Shown: positions 56,050 through 64,000 of the stretch, piece after piece
Position numbering within the stretch: position 1 is the first letter of the stretch
Layout of the letters: each line of letters starts with the position of its first letter
NCBI RefSeq assembly: GCF_006716465.1
Contig: NZ_VFPB01000001.1
Location: forward strand, 388,483-452,482
Reading direction: 5' to 3'
DNA from: Pseudoxanthomonas sp. 3HH-4
GTDB taxonomy: Bacteria; Pseudomonadota; Gammaproteobacteria; Xanthomonadales; Xanthomonadaceae
Length of the DNA stretch: 64,000 bases
Position numbers and translations under genes: made by a program
The notes under the pieces: generated by a model
Database searches by the model: none
The model's input: the letters and a program-made list of their open reading frames with translations, nothing else
What the model was told of the DNA's origin: nothing

Positions 56050-56694
56050 ATGAGTTCGCCCGCCATCCTTGTCGCCGACGACCATCCGCTGTTCCGCAAT
56101 GCGGTGATCCACGCGCTGCGCGAAGCGCTGCCCGGCGCAACGGTGTCCGAGGCCGCCAGCGCGGCCAGCCTGGGCCAGGCGCTGGACGCGCGGCCGGAAA
56201 CCGACCTGGTGCTGCTGGACCTGAGCATGCCCGGCGCGCACGGCTTCTCGGCGCTGCTGCATGTGCGCGGCGAGCATCCCGAAGTGCCGGTGGTGGTGAT
56301 CTCGTCGAACGAACATCCGCGCGTGATCCGCCGCGCGCAGCAGTTTGGCGCGGCCGGCTTCATTCCCAAATCGTCGCCGGCCGAGACCATCGGCGAGGCG
56401 GTGATCGCCGTGCTGGACGGAGGCGCCTGGTTTCCCCCGCTGACGGTGGAGCGTTCGGAACAGGATGCGGCGCTGGCCGCACGGCTGGCGCAGATCACCC
56501 CGCAGCAGTTCCGCGTACTGCTGTGCCTGGCCGACGGCCTGCTCAACAAGCAGATCGCGCACGAGCTGGGCCTGGCGGAGAACACGGTGAAGGTGCACGT
56601 CACCGCGGTCCTCAAGAAGCTGGAATGCCACAGCCGTACACAGGCGGCAGTGCTGGTGAAATCGCTGGAACCGGAAGGGCCGCCGCTGGCGTGA
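56050..56694 (+). CDS. NarL/LuxR-family response regulator
   Basis: Protein of 214 residues: receiver domain with ADDHPLFRNAV and phosphoacceptor in LVLLDLSMPGAHG (about D54), then a LuxR helix-turn-helix (TPQQFRVLLCLADGLLNKQI, LGLAENTVKVHVTAVLKKL). It is separated only by an AEC transporter gene from a hybrid kinase lacking its own DNA-binding output, so it is the likely partner. Targets may include dctA and the AEC gene. Confidence 0.93.
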   Translation: MSSPAILVADDHPLFRNAVIHALREALPGATVSEAASAASLGQALDARPETDLVLLDLSMPGAHGFSALLHVRGEHPEVPVVVISSNEHPRVIRRAQQFGAAGFIPKSSPAETIGEAVIAVLDGGAWFPPLTVERSEQDAALAARLAQITPQQFRVLLCLADGLLNKQIAHELGLAENTVKVHVTAVLKKLECHSRTQAAVLVKSLEPEGPPLA

Positions 56695-56697
56695 GGC

Positions 56698-57615
56698 TCA
56701 GCCGGCCAGCCATGCCGGCAGTTGCATCGCCAGCGGCACGGTCACGGCGGCCGCCAGTGTCTGCCAGGTCACCAGCGAGGCCATCAGCGGCGCATCACCG
56801 CCCATCTGCCGGGCCATGATGTACGCGTTGGACGCGGTGGGCAGCGCGGCGTAGAAGCAAGCCGCCGTCGTCACCGCCGCACTGGCATCCAGCCACCGGC
56901 ACAGCAGCACGGCCAGCAGTGGCAGGGCGAGCAGCTTCAGCGCGGTGGTGGCGCCCAGCAGCAGCGGACGCACCTCGTCGCGCCGGAACTGCAGGCCACC
57001 TCCCACGCACAGCAGGCCCAGCGCCAGCGCAGCATCGGCGAGGATGTCGAGCGTGGCCGCCAGCGGTACCGGCAGTGGCAGGCTGCTGAGGTTGAACAGC
57101 AGGCCGGCCAGCGTCGCTAGGATGAACGGATTGCGAACCAGCGCCCGCGCGATGCCGCGAGCACTGGCATCGCCATGGCCCCAGACCGCCAGCGCGACCA
57201 CCGCGATGACGTTGACCACCGGCAGGCAGATCGCCAGCGCCAGCATCACCATCGCGGTGGTGTCCGGCGTGAACAGCAGCGCCGCCACCGCCAAGCCGAA
57301 GTAGCTGCTCGGCCGCACCGCGCCCTGCACGACGGAGGAGCGGCTGGGACCGGACAGGCGCGGCGCGACCCGCACCGCCAGCACCACCACGAGGGTCAGC
57401 AGTAGCGTGGGCAGCAACGCGGCCAGCGACAGGTCGAGCGCGTCGCTGGCGGACAGTTTCAATCGCGCGGCGCCGACGAACAGCAGCGCAGGGAAGGCGA
57501 CGTGGAAGGAAAACCACTCCATCGCCGGGAACAGGCCGTCGGGTACCCGGCGCATCCGTCGCAGGGCCGCGCCGAGCAGCACGATGGCGAGGACGGGAAT
57601 GACGTAGGTCAGCAT
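56698..57615 (-). CDS. AEC-family (auxin efflux carrier-like) transporter
   Basis: Membrane protein of 305 residues with ten hydrophobic segments. The N-terminal FHVAFPALLFVGAA and central FGLAVAALLFTPDTTAMVML plus C-terminal ALPTASNAYIMARQMGGD are typical of the family, members of which (MdcF, MleP-like) move malate, malonate or similar organic acids. It ends 3 bases from the LuxR-type regulator stop (convergent) and follows the hybrid kinase by 22 bases. Confidence 0.9.
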   Translation of the reverse strand: MLTYVIPVLAIVLLGAALRRMRRVPDGLFPAMEWFSFHVAFPALLFVGAARLKLSASDALDLSLAALLPTLLLTLVVVLAVRVAPRLSGPSRSSVVQGAVRPSSYFGLAVAALLFTPDTTAMVMLALAICLPVVNVIAVVALAVWGHGDASARGIARALVRNPFILATLAGLLFNLSSLPLPVPLAATLDILADAALALGLLCVGGGLQFRRDEVRPLLLGATTALKLLALPLLAVLLCRWLDASAAVTTAACFYAALPTASNAYIMARQMGGDAPLMASLVTWQTLAAAVTVPLAMQLPAWLAG

Positions 57616-57637
57616 CGGTATGGCATGCGAGGGTCCC

Positions 57638-60283
57638 TCAGCGCGCGCGGCGCACGTGGAGTTGGGTCATCAGCGCGCGCAGCGCCGCGGGCTTCACCGG
57701 TTTTGCGAGGAAGCCCCAGCCGCGCTCCAGCGCCAGCGCGCGCAGTGCCTCGTCGCGCTCGGCGGTCACCAGGATCACCGGCGGCGCGAGGCCCCAGCGT
57801 TCGCACAAGCGTGCGTACAGCGTCGGCCCGTCGGTGTCGCCCAGTCGCACGTCGAGCAGCAGAAGGTCGGGTGCCTGGTCCCGCACGGCCGCTGCCGCTG
57901 CGTCGTCGGGACCGGACGCAAGGTTCACTTCGCACTCCCAGCGCAGCAGCAGGGCGCGCGTGGCTTCGCGGACACGCGGGTCGTCGTCCACGCACCACAC
58001 GCGGCGGCCGCGCAACGGCGAGCCATCGTCGATGTCGTCGAGCATTGGCGACGCTTGCGTTGTCGTGGCATTGGCGATGCTGCGCGGCAGTTCCACCCAG
58101 AACACGCTGCCGAGGCCCAGTCGGGAGTACAGGCCGATGCGGTGGCCGAGCACGCGGCCGATGCGTTCCACGATGGCCAGCCCGAGGCCGGCGCCGCGAT
58201 CGTTCACCACCCCGTCGTTGAGGCGGCGGAACTCTTCGAAGATCTCCGCCTGCAGGCTTTCCGGAATGCCCGGTCCCTGGTCGTGCACTTCGATGCGGAC
58301 CTGGCTGCCGCGTCGGCGGACGCCCAGGAGCACGCGGCCGCGCGGCGTGTAGCGGATCGCGTTGGACAGGAAGTTCTGCAGGATACGGCGCAGCAGGGCT
58401 TCGTCGCTGCGCACGATGGCGCCGGTCGGAATGCATGCAAGCGCCAACCCGCGCTCGCCGGCAACCATGCCGAACTCGCGCGCCAGCGTTTCCAGCAGCG
58501 GTGCCAGGGCGAAATCGCGCACGCGCGCCGGCAGCGTGCCCGATTCGAGCCGGGCAATGTCCAGCAGGCTGTTGAGGATGGCGTCCTGCGCGGTCAGTGC
58601 ATTGTCGACGTGGTCGGCGATGCGCCGCGCTTCGTCGTCGTGCAGGCGGCCGCGCAGCGCGGACACGAACATGCGCGCGGCGTTCAGCGGCTGCAGCAGG
58701 TCGTGCACGGCGGAGGCGACGAAGCGGGTCTTGTAGCGGTTGGCGTTCTCCGCCGCCTGCGTGGCGGCGGCGAGCGCGCGCGTGCGTTCCTCGACGCGGC
58801 GCTCCAGCGCGTCGGCCAGCGAGCGCAGTTCGCGGGCTGCATTCTTGTAGCTGGTGATGTCCGCGTAGCTGGTGACGAAGCCGCCATCCGGCAGCGGGTT
58901 GCCGCGGATCTCCAGCACCACGCCGTCGTCCTTCTCGCTCTCGCGCATGTGGGGCTTGCCGCTGCGCAGATGGTCCAGGCGCCGCTGGATCGCGTCCTCG
59001 ACCGGGCCGGGCCCCAGCAGGCCGCGGCGTGCGTTGTAGCGGAACACGTCCTCGATCGGGCGGCCGACGTGGATCAGGTCGGGCGGGAAGCGGAACAGGT
59101 CCATGTAGCGTGAATTCCATGCCACCAGCCGCAGGTCGGCATCGATGATGACCACGCCCTGTGGCAGGTGTTCCAGGCTGCGGCTGAGGCCGGCATCGGC
59201 CTGGCGCGCGGCTTCGACGATACCGTCCTGCGCGGTGCGCAGTTCCTGCGCGTGCTGCTGCAGCACGGCTTCGAGTTCCTCGCGGCTGCGTTGCTGCAGC
59301 ATTGCGGTGCGTCGTCGCTGCTGCATGAACAGCGCCAGGAACGCCAGCGCCAGCCAGCCTCCGCCGGCCGCGAGCGCGGCGGTGCGGCCTGCGGCGGTGA
59401 TCGCCGAAGCATCGTGCAGCAGGTGCAGTTGCCAACCTTCCTCCGGCAGCGCCATCGATTGCCACAGCACCGCGCCGGCGAGCGCGGGGTTGGTGAACTG
59501 CACGCGCCGTGCGCCATCGTCCGTGGTGGACAGGTCCTGCGATTGCAGGGGCGTGAGCCGCTGACGCGCGTACTGGCGGGTGGCGGCCAGTTCGCGGCGG
59601 TCGGCATCGTCGAGCGCGGTGAGCGTGCGATAGCGCCATCCGTCGCGGCTGGCGAGGAAGATCACGCCGTGCGCGTCGCTGACCAGCACGATGTCCGGTG
59701 TCTGCAGCCACTCCTGTTCCAGCGCGTCCAGTTCGATCTTGATCACGACCAGGCCAGCGACGTTGCCGTCCGGGCCGTTGATGGCCTGCGACAGGAAGTA
59801 ACCCGGCTCGCCGGTGGTCAGGCCGATGCCGTAGAACTGGCCCCGCCCGTTGCGCAGTGCCTGCTTCACGTAGGGCCGGAAGCTGTAGTCCTCGCCCACG
59901 TTGCTGGTGGGCTCGCGCCAATTGCTGGCCGCCAGCGCGATGCCACGACGGTCGATCAGCGTGAGCGTGGACGAACGGGTGACGCTGTTGGCGTCTTCCA
60001 GGCGCTGGTTCAATGCGTTGCGACGGGCATCGTCCACCGGCCCGGCGAGTGCGTCGCGGAGATCCGGGTCCTGCGCCAGCACCTGCGGCAGCGTGCGGTA
60101 GCGGTCGATGCGCTGCTGCAGCGCCTGCGCATGCAGGTCGAGCTGGCGGTCGAGCTGTGCGGTCTCCGCCCGCTGCGCGCGGGCGCCCGCCCAGTGGTAG
60201 GCCAGCGCCATCACCAGCAATGCGCCGCCCAGGATCGACAGCAGTACCAGCAGGATCCGGCGGTGGCGGCGGGCGCGCAGCAT
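57638..60283 (-). CDS. Hybrid sensor histidine kinase (dCache-PAS-HisKA-HATPase-REC)
   Basis: Membrane protein of 881 residues. Helix 1 at about 9-30, a periplasmic double-Cache-like domain of about 250 residues, helix 2 near 300, then a PAS domain (LEHLPQGVVIIDADLRLVAW), coiled coil, HisKA with VASAVHDLLQPLNAARMF (catalytic His), HATPase (DQGPGIPES, GAGLGLAIVERI) and a C-terminal receiver (LLLLDVRLGDTDG). The sensor resembles DctB-type carboxylate sensors in layout. Divergent from dctA and next to an AEC transporter, so organic-acid sensing is inferred. A phosphotransfer step to the LuxR-type regulator is likely. Confidence 0.93.
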   Translation of the reverse strand: MLRARRHRRILLVLLSILGGALLVMALAYHWAGARAQRAETAQLDRQLDLHAQALQQRIDRYRTLPQVLAQDPDLRDALAGPVDDARRNALNQRLEDANSVTRSSTLTLIDRRGIALAASNWREPTSNVGEDYSFRPYVKQALRNGRGQFYGIGLTTGEPGYFLSQAINGPDGNVAGLVVIKIELDALEQEWLQTPDIVLVSDAHGVIFLASRDGWRYRTLTALDDADRRELAATRQYARQRLTPLQSQDLSTTDDGARRVQFTNPALAGAVLWQSMALPEEGWQLHLLHDASAITAAGRTAALAAGGGWLALAFLALFMQQRRRTAMLQQRSREELEAVLQQHAQELRTAQDGIVEAARQADAGLSRSLEHLPQGVVIIDADLRLVAWNSRYMDLFRFPPDLIHVGRPIEDVFRYNARRGLLGPGPVEDAIQRRLDHLRSGKPHMRESEKDDGVVLEIRGNPLPDGGFVTSYADITSYKNAARELRSLADALERRVEERTRALAAATQAAENANRYKTRFVASAVHDLLQPLNAARMFVSALRGRLHDDEARRIADHVDNALTAQDAILNSLLDIARLESGTLPARVRDFALAPLLETLAREFGMVAGERGLALACIPTGAIVRSDEALLRRILQNFLSNAIRYTPRGRVLLGVRRRGSQVRIEVHDQGPGIPESLQAEIFEEFRRLNDGVVNDRGAGLGLAIVERIGRVLGHRIGLYSRLGLGSVFWVELPRSIANATTTQASPMLDDIDDGSPLRGRRVWCVDDDPRVREATRALLLRWECEVNLASGPDDAAAAAVRDQAPDLLLLDVRLGDTDGPTLYARLCERWGLAPPVILVTAERDEALRALALERGWGFLAKPVKPAALRALMTQLHVRRAR

Positions 60284-60327
60284 GGGGCAAGTCTACGGGC
60301 GGCGCCGCCGCCGGAGTGTGGGCTAGT

Positions 60328-60337
60328 ACCAATAGGT
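60328..60337. promoter_or_regulatory. Small dyad ACC-AATA-GGT between hybrid kinase and dctA
   Basis: TAGTACCAATAGGTTATC contains the dyad ACC-N4-GGT with TA on both sides, about 85 bases before the dctA ATG. It is the only clear symmetry in the 134-base divergent gap and is a possible site for the LuxR-type regulator. Confidence 0.35.
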
Positions 60338-60417
60338 TATCGGTGCGGCGGCGATGCGGGGGTACAACATGCCGGCCACCGATCCGGGTGGCGTCGCCAT
60401 CCGTTCGGAGTTGACCC

Positions 60418-61773
60418 ATGCACCTGGCCGATACGCCCTACACGCCGCCGCCGCGCCAGCCGCTGTACAGGCAGCTGTACTTCCAGGTGATCGTGGCCAT
60501 CGTGCTGGGCGCGTTGCTGGGGCACTTCGAGCCTGCATTCGCCGAATCGATGAAGCCGCTGGGCGATGCCTTTATCAAGCTGGTGAAGATGATCATCGCG
60601 CCTGTGATCTTCCTGACCATCGTCACCGGCATCGCCGGCATGACCCACCTGCGCACGGTGGGCCGCGTGTTCGCCAAGGCGATGGCGTACTTCCTGTTCT
60701 TCTCCACGCTGGCGCTGGTGATCGGCATGATCGTGGCGCACGTGGTGCAGCCCGGCGCCGGCATGAACATCAATCCGGCCGACCTGGACCAGTCCGCGGT
60801 GCGGAACTACGTGCAGAAGTCGCACGAGCTGTCGCTGGTCGGCTTCCTGATGGACATCATCCCGAAGACGCTGGTCAGCCCGTTGGTGGGCGACAACATC
60901 CTGCAGGTGCTTTTCGTGGCGGTGCTGTTCGGCCTGTCGCTGGCGCTGGTGGGCGAGAAGGGCCGGCCGGTGTTGAACCTGCTGGAGGCACTGACCGCGC
61001 CGGTGTTCCGACTGGTGCACATCCTGATGCGTGCGGCGCCGATCGGTGCATTCGGCGCCATCGCCTTCACCATCGGCAAGTACGGCGTCGGCATGCTGGT
61101 CAACCTGGCCTGGCTGGTCGGCTCGTTCTACCTGACCTCGCTGCTGTTCGTGATCGTCATCCTCGGCCTGGTGTCGTGGTGGTGCGGGTTCTCGATCTTC
61201 CGCCTGATCCGCTACCTCAAGGCCGAACTGCTGCTGGTGCTGGGCACCTCGTCGTCCGAATCCGCGCTGCCGTCGCTGATGGAGAAGATGGAACGCGCCG
61301 GTGCGTCGAAGTCGGTGGTCGGGCTGGTCGTGCCCACCGGCTATTCGTTCAACCTGGATGGCACCAACATCTACATGACGCTGGCCGCGCTGTTCATCGC
61401 GCAGGCGACCAACACCGAGCTGAGCCTGGGCCACCAGATCATGCTGCTGCTGGTGGCGATGCTGAGCTCGAAGGGTGCCGCCGGCGTGACCGGTGCCGGC
61501 TTCATCACGCTGGCGGCCACGCTCGCCGTGGTGCCGGAAGTGCCGGTCGCCGGCATGGCGCTGATCCTGGGCATCGACCGCTTCATGAGCGAATGCCGCT
61601 CGCTGACCAATTTCACCGGCAACGCGGTGGCCACGCTGGTGGTCGCGCGCTGGGAGAACGCGCTCGACCGCGACGCGCTGGCGCGCGCGCTGGGCGGGCC
61701 ATCCGCCCCGATTGCCGCCGCGCCCGATCCGGCCGCGGGCCCGGGCGACCCGACACGACTCACGGCCGACTGA
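60418..61773 (+). CDS. dctA: C4-dicarboxylate/proton symporter
   Basis: Membrane protein of 451 residues of the DAACS family. [40 protein letters not shown], the substrate hairpin [20 protein letters not shown] and [20 protein letters not shown] are DctA signatures. It imports succinate, fumarate and malate. Divergent from the hybrid kinase and followed 38 bases later by a TonB receptor, which may serve the same uptake pathway. Confidence 0.95.
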   Translation: MHLADTPYTPPPRQPLYRQLYFQVIVAIVLGALLGHFEPAFAESMKPLGDAFIKLVKMIIAPVIFLTIVTGIAGMTHLRTVGRVFAKAMAYFLFFSTLALVIGMIVAHVVQPGAGMNINPADLDQSAVRNYVQKSHELSLVGFLMDIIPKTLVSPLVGDNILQVLFVAVLFGLSLALVGEKGRPVLNLLEALTAPVFRLVHILMRAAPIGAFGAIAFTIGKYGVGMLVNLAWLVGSFYLTSLLFVIVILGLVSWWCGFSIFRLIRYLKAELLLVLGTSSSESALPSLMEKMERAGASKSVVGLVVPTGYSFNLDGTNIYMTLAALFIAQATNTELSLGHQIMLLLVAMLSSKGAAGVTGAGFITLAATLAVVPEVPVAGMALILGIDRFMSECRSLTNFTGNAVATLVVARWENALDRDALARALGGPSAPIAAAPDPAAGPGDPTRLTAD

Positions 61774-61811
61774 CGCCGGCCACACCACGTCTTCAGAGGA
61801 GGGACTGAACG

Positions 61812-64000
61812 ATGCACAACTTCAACCGACGCGCCGCCCCGTTGCGGAGCAGCCTGACCCTGGCCCTGTTGGCGGTGATCCACGCCGCCGCGGCGCAGGA
61901 CACCACGCCCCCGGCAGAGCCCGTACCGCAGTCGGCGTCCGCGGAAGAGGCGACCAACCTCGACACGGTGGTCGTGGTGGGTTCGCACATCCAGGGCACG
62001 TCCACCACCGATGCGCTGCCGGTGATGGTGGTGGGCGCGGAGCAGATCGATGCCGCCGGTGCGATCTCCGGCGACGAACTGATGCGCACCATCCCGCAGA
62101 TGGGCGACGTGCTGTTCGATGCGTCCAACAATCCGCAGACCAGCAACGCGGCGCGCGGCGACGTCAATTCGGTCAACCTCCGCTCGCTCGGCGTCGGCAA
62201 CACCCTGGTGCTGCTCAACGGCCGCCGGCTGGTGCAGCACCCGACCAGCCAGGGTACGTCGGACACGGGCACCGTGCCCGTGCAGAGTTTCAATTCGAAT
62301 GCGTTGCCGGTGTCGGGCCTGGACCGCATGGAGATCCTGCTGGACGGTGCGGCCGCGATCTACGGCGCCGATGCCGTGGCTGGTGTGGTGAACACCGTGC
62401 TGCAGACCGACTTCGACGGCGTCAGCGCCAGCACGCGCTATGGCAGTGCCGAAGGCACCGGCATGCACGAATTCGAGGTCAACCTGTTCGCGGGCCACAA
62501 CTACGACCGCGGCAACGTGTCGGCATTCCTCAACTACACCGACCGCTCGGAACTGATGGCGGCCGACCAGGACTTCACCGAGACGGACGATCTGCGCGGA
62601 CTGTTCGCGGACTATCCGGACTTCGCCGGCCTGTCCTCGCTAGACGGCCGCTCCTCGCACACGCCGTGGGCGCGCCTGAGCGTCGGACCGCGTGCGGTGA
62701 TCCGCTCCAACGGGACGGCGGTGACCAACAGTTCCGGCGCCTTTCGCATACAGCCGTCGGACTTCGGCTGCGGCGCCAGCCTCGGCAACGACCTGTGCCT
62801 GTCCAGTGGCAACCACAACTTCAACACCACCAATCGGGAGATGCGCTACGACACGCGCCACGGCACCACGGTGCGGCCGTCGGTGGAGCGCATCAACCTG
62901 TTCCTCACCGGTCATCACGAGATCAGCGACAGCGTGGAGGCCTTCGGTGAAGTCGGCTTCTACCAGGCGGTCAGCGAGGCCCTGCAGCCGCCGGTGGTCA
63001 ACCTCAACAGCCTGTGGATCCCGGCCAGCAATTACTGGAATCCGTTCGGCGCGGCCACGCTGCCCGACGGCACGCCGAATCCGAACCGCCTGCCGGGATT
63101 GACCAACGTGCCCGCCGCCGGCCTGCCGGTGCAGATGAGCAACTACCGCTACGTCGACACCGGCTTCCAGCGCGTGCGCGTGGAGAACTACCAGGCGCGC
63201 TTCCTCGCCGGCCTGCGCGGCGAATGGAGCGGCTGGAACTGGGAGACCGCACTGCTCTACTCCGAGGCCGAAGCCGAAGACCGCTCGCCCAACATCAACA
63301 TGACCCTGCTGCAGCAGCAGCTGGCGCTGTCCACGCCGGATGCGTACAACCCGTTCAGCGGCGGCTGCGTGGCCACGCCGACCTACGGCGATTGCTCGCC
63401 CAGTTCGCAGGCGGCGATCGACGGCATCGTGTTCGATCTGGTGCGCGAGTCGCGTACCACGCTGACCATGGCCGATTTCAAGATGAACCGCGGCGACCTG
63501 TTTGCGCTGCCTGCCGGCAATGTCGGCATCGCCTTCGGTGCCGAAGCGCGCCGCGAAACGCAACGCGACGACCGCGATGCCAACCTCGACGGCACGTACA
63601 CGTTCACCGACATGGTGACCGGCGCCACCAACCTCAGCAACGTCGCGGCCGTCAGTCCGAACCCCGATACGCGCGGCTCGCGCAACGTGGGTTCGGCCTA
63701 CATCGAGTTTGCTTTACCGCTGGTGTCGGGGGACATGGGCATTCCGCTGGTGCATCGCCTGGACATGCAGTTGGCAGGTCGCTACGAGCACTATTCCGAC
63801 TTCGGCTCCGTCGCCAAGCCCAAGGTCGCGCTGGCCTGGGACCTGGTGGAAGGCCTGCGCCTGCGCGGCTCGTACTCCGAAGGTTTCCGTGCGCCCAACC
63901 TCGAGCAGACCAACGCCACCCAGTACGCGCGCCTGGCCAGCGGCGTGGACCATATCCGTTGCGAAGCCGACCTTCGCGCCGGCCGTATCGCGTCGTTCAG
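61812..64000 (+). CDS. TonB-dependent outer-membrane receptor (3' truncated)
   Basis: The reading frame is open from the ATG at 61812 to the window end: about 729 codons. Signal peptide ends HAAAAQ, followed by a Pro/Glu-rich spacer and TonB box-like TNLDTVVVVGSHI (about residues 50-62). The plug carries VNLRSLGVGNTLVLLNGRRL, DRMEILLDGAAAIYGADAVA and GVVNTVLQ; barrel strands follow, with LRGSYSEGFRAPNLEQTNAT late. Ligand unknown. AGAGGAGGGAC upstream is a good ribosome-binding site. The gene is cut off by the window, so there is no sign of degradation. Confidence 0.92.
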   Translation, partial: MHNFNRRAAPLRSSLTLALLAVIHAAAAQDTTPPAEPVPQSASAEEATNLDTVVVVGSHIQGTSTTDALPVMVVGAEQIDAAGAISGDELMRTIPQMGDVLFDASNNPQTSNAARGDVNSVNLRSLGVGNTLVLLNGRRLVQHPTSQGTSDTGTVPVQSFNSNALPVSGLDRMEILLDGAAAIYGADAVAGVVNTVLQTDFDGVSASTRYGSAEGTGMHEFEVNLFAGHNYDRGNVSAFLNYTDRSELMAADQDFTETDDLRGLFADYPDFAGLSSLDGRSSHTPWARLSVGPRAVIRSNGTAVTNSSGAFRIQPSDFGCGASLGNDLCLSSGNHNFNTTNREMRYDTRHGTTVRPSVERINLFLTGHHEISDSVEAFGEVGFYQAVSEALQPPVVNLNSLWIPASNYWNPFGAATLPDGTPNPNRLPGLTNVPAAGLPVQMSNYRYVDTGFQRVRVENYQARFLAGLRGEWSGWNWETALLYSEAEAEDRSPNINMTLLQQQLALSTPDAYNPFSGGCVATPTYGDCSPSSQAAIDGIVFDLVRESRTTLTMADFKMNRGDLFALPAGNVGIAFGAEARRETQRDDRDANLDGTYTFTDMVTGATNLSNVAAVSPNPDTRGSRNVGSAYIEFALPLVSGDMGIPLVHRLDMQLAGRYEHYSDFGSVAKPKVALAWDLVEGLRLRGSYSEGFRAPNLEQTNATQYARLASGVDHIRCEADLRAGRIASF

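Noticed and set aside
53659-56631. Very long minus-strand open frame (990 codons)
   Set aside because: It crosses gltS in another frame and runs antisense to two well-supported genes; the translation is Arg/His/Ala-rich with no domain.

Overview
This is a GC-rich chromosomal window from a gammaproteobacterium, most likely a member of the Xanthomonadaceae/Lysobacteraceae close to Pseudoxanthomonas, Xanthomonas or Stenotrophomonas. The pointers are the engB - cytochrome c4 - dsbA - dsbA - endonuclease order, the three-domain Grx4-type protein, large TonB-dependent receptors, a nagA-nagX pair and paired GTAGGAGCGACGTGAGTCGCG repeats. This assignment comes from gene content and remembered families, not from a database search. 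No rRNA, tRNA, CRISPR array, insertion sequence or prophage was seen.

Layout. 1-3120: end of an N-acetylglucosamine catabolic cluster (SIS-domain GlmS-like enzyme, nagA, nagX). 3197-4465: a PQQ-type sugar dehydrogenase lipoprotein. 4466-11866: an envelope and lipid A remodelling block (LAB_N protein, GT2, EptA-type phosphoethanolamine transferase, PAP2 phosphatase, ArnT-like GT39) beside a divergent two-component system. 11926-17621: lysozyme-inhibitor lipoprotein, DUF3011 protein, CCA-adding enzyme, soluble lytic transglycosylase, TauE/SafE permease. 17835-20675: TonB-dependent receptor. 20788-27066: endonuclease-family protein, two DsbA proteins, cytochrome c4, EngB, VIT-family transporter, GshA.

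27105-33600 is an arsenic-resistance island. Transcribed leftwards: arsR, acr3, arsC, an ars-type GAPDH, arsJ and arsN2. Transcribed rightwards from the same short intergenic region: a membrane fatty-acid hydroxylase and arsH. It encodes two arsenate routes, reduction plus arsenite efflux, and efflux of arsenylated 3-phosphoglycerate. It is followed at 33680-36601 by a formaldehyde/glutathione block (frmR, frmA, a small unknown gene, frmB, a monooxygenase). With gshA upstream, the stretch has a thiol-linked detoxification theme.

36739-44459: PP-loop ATPase, DegV protein, a 7TM diguanylate cyclase with a perfect CRP/Clp-type box upstream, two secreted amidohydrolases, an AMP nucleosidase-like enzyme. 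44500-46088: a two-gene cassette of a methyltransferase-like three-Cys-motif partner (TcmP) and a DUF5131/Gp37-Gp68 three-Cys protein. The TcmP gene is visibly AT-richer than its surroundings. I know of no established function for this pair, and it is the best candidate here for an undescribed system. 46163-53425: mostly housekeeping genes and small unknowns (Grx4-A-type-rhodanese fusion, polysaccharide deacetylase, AlaA-type aminotransferase, RsgA). 53457-64000: GltS, a DUF1704 metallopeptidase-like protein, a LuxR-type regulator, an AEC transporter, a hybrid histidine kinase, DctA and a second TonB-dependent receptor cut by the window end, a likely carboxylate sensing and uptake region.
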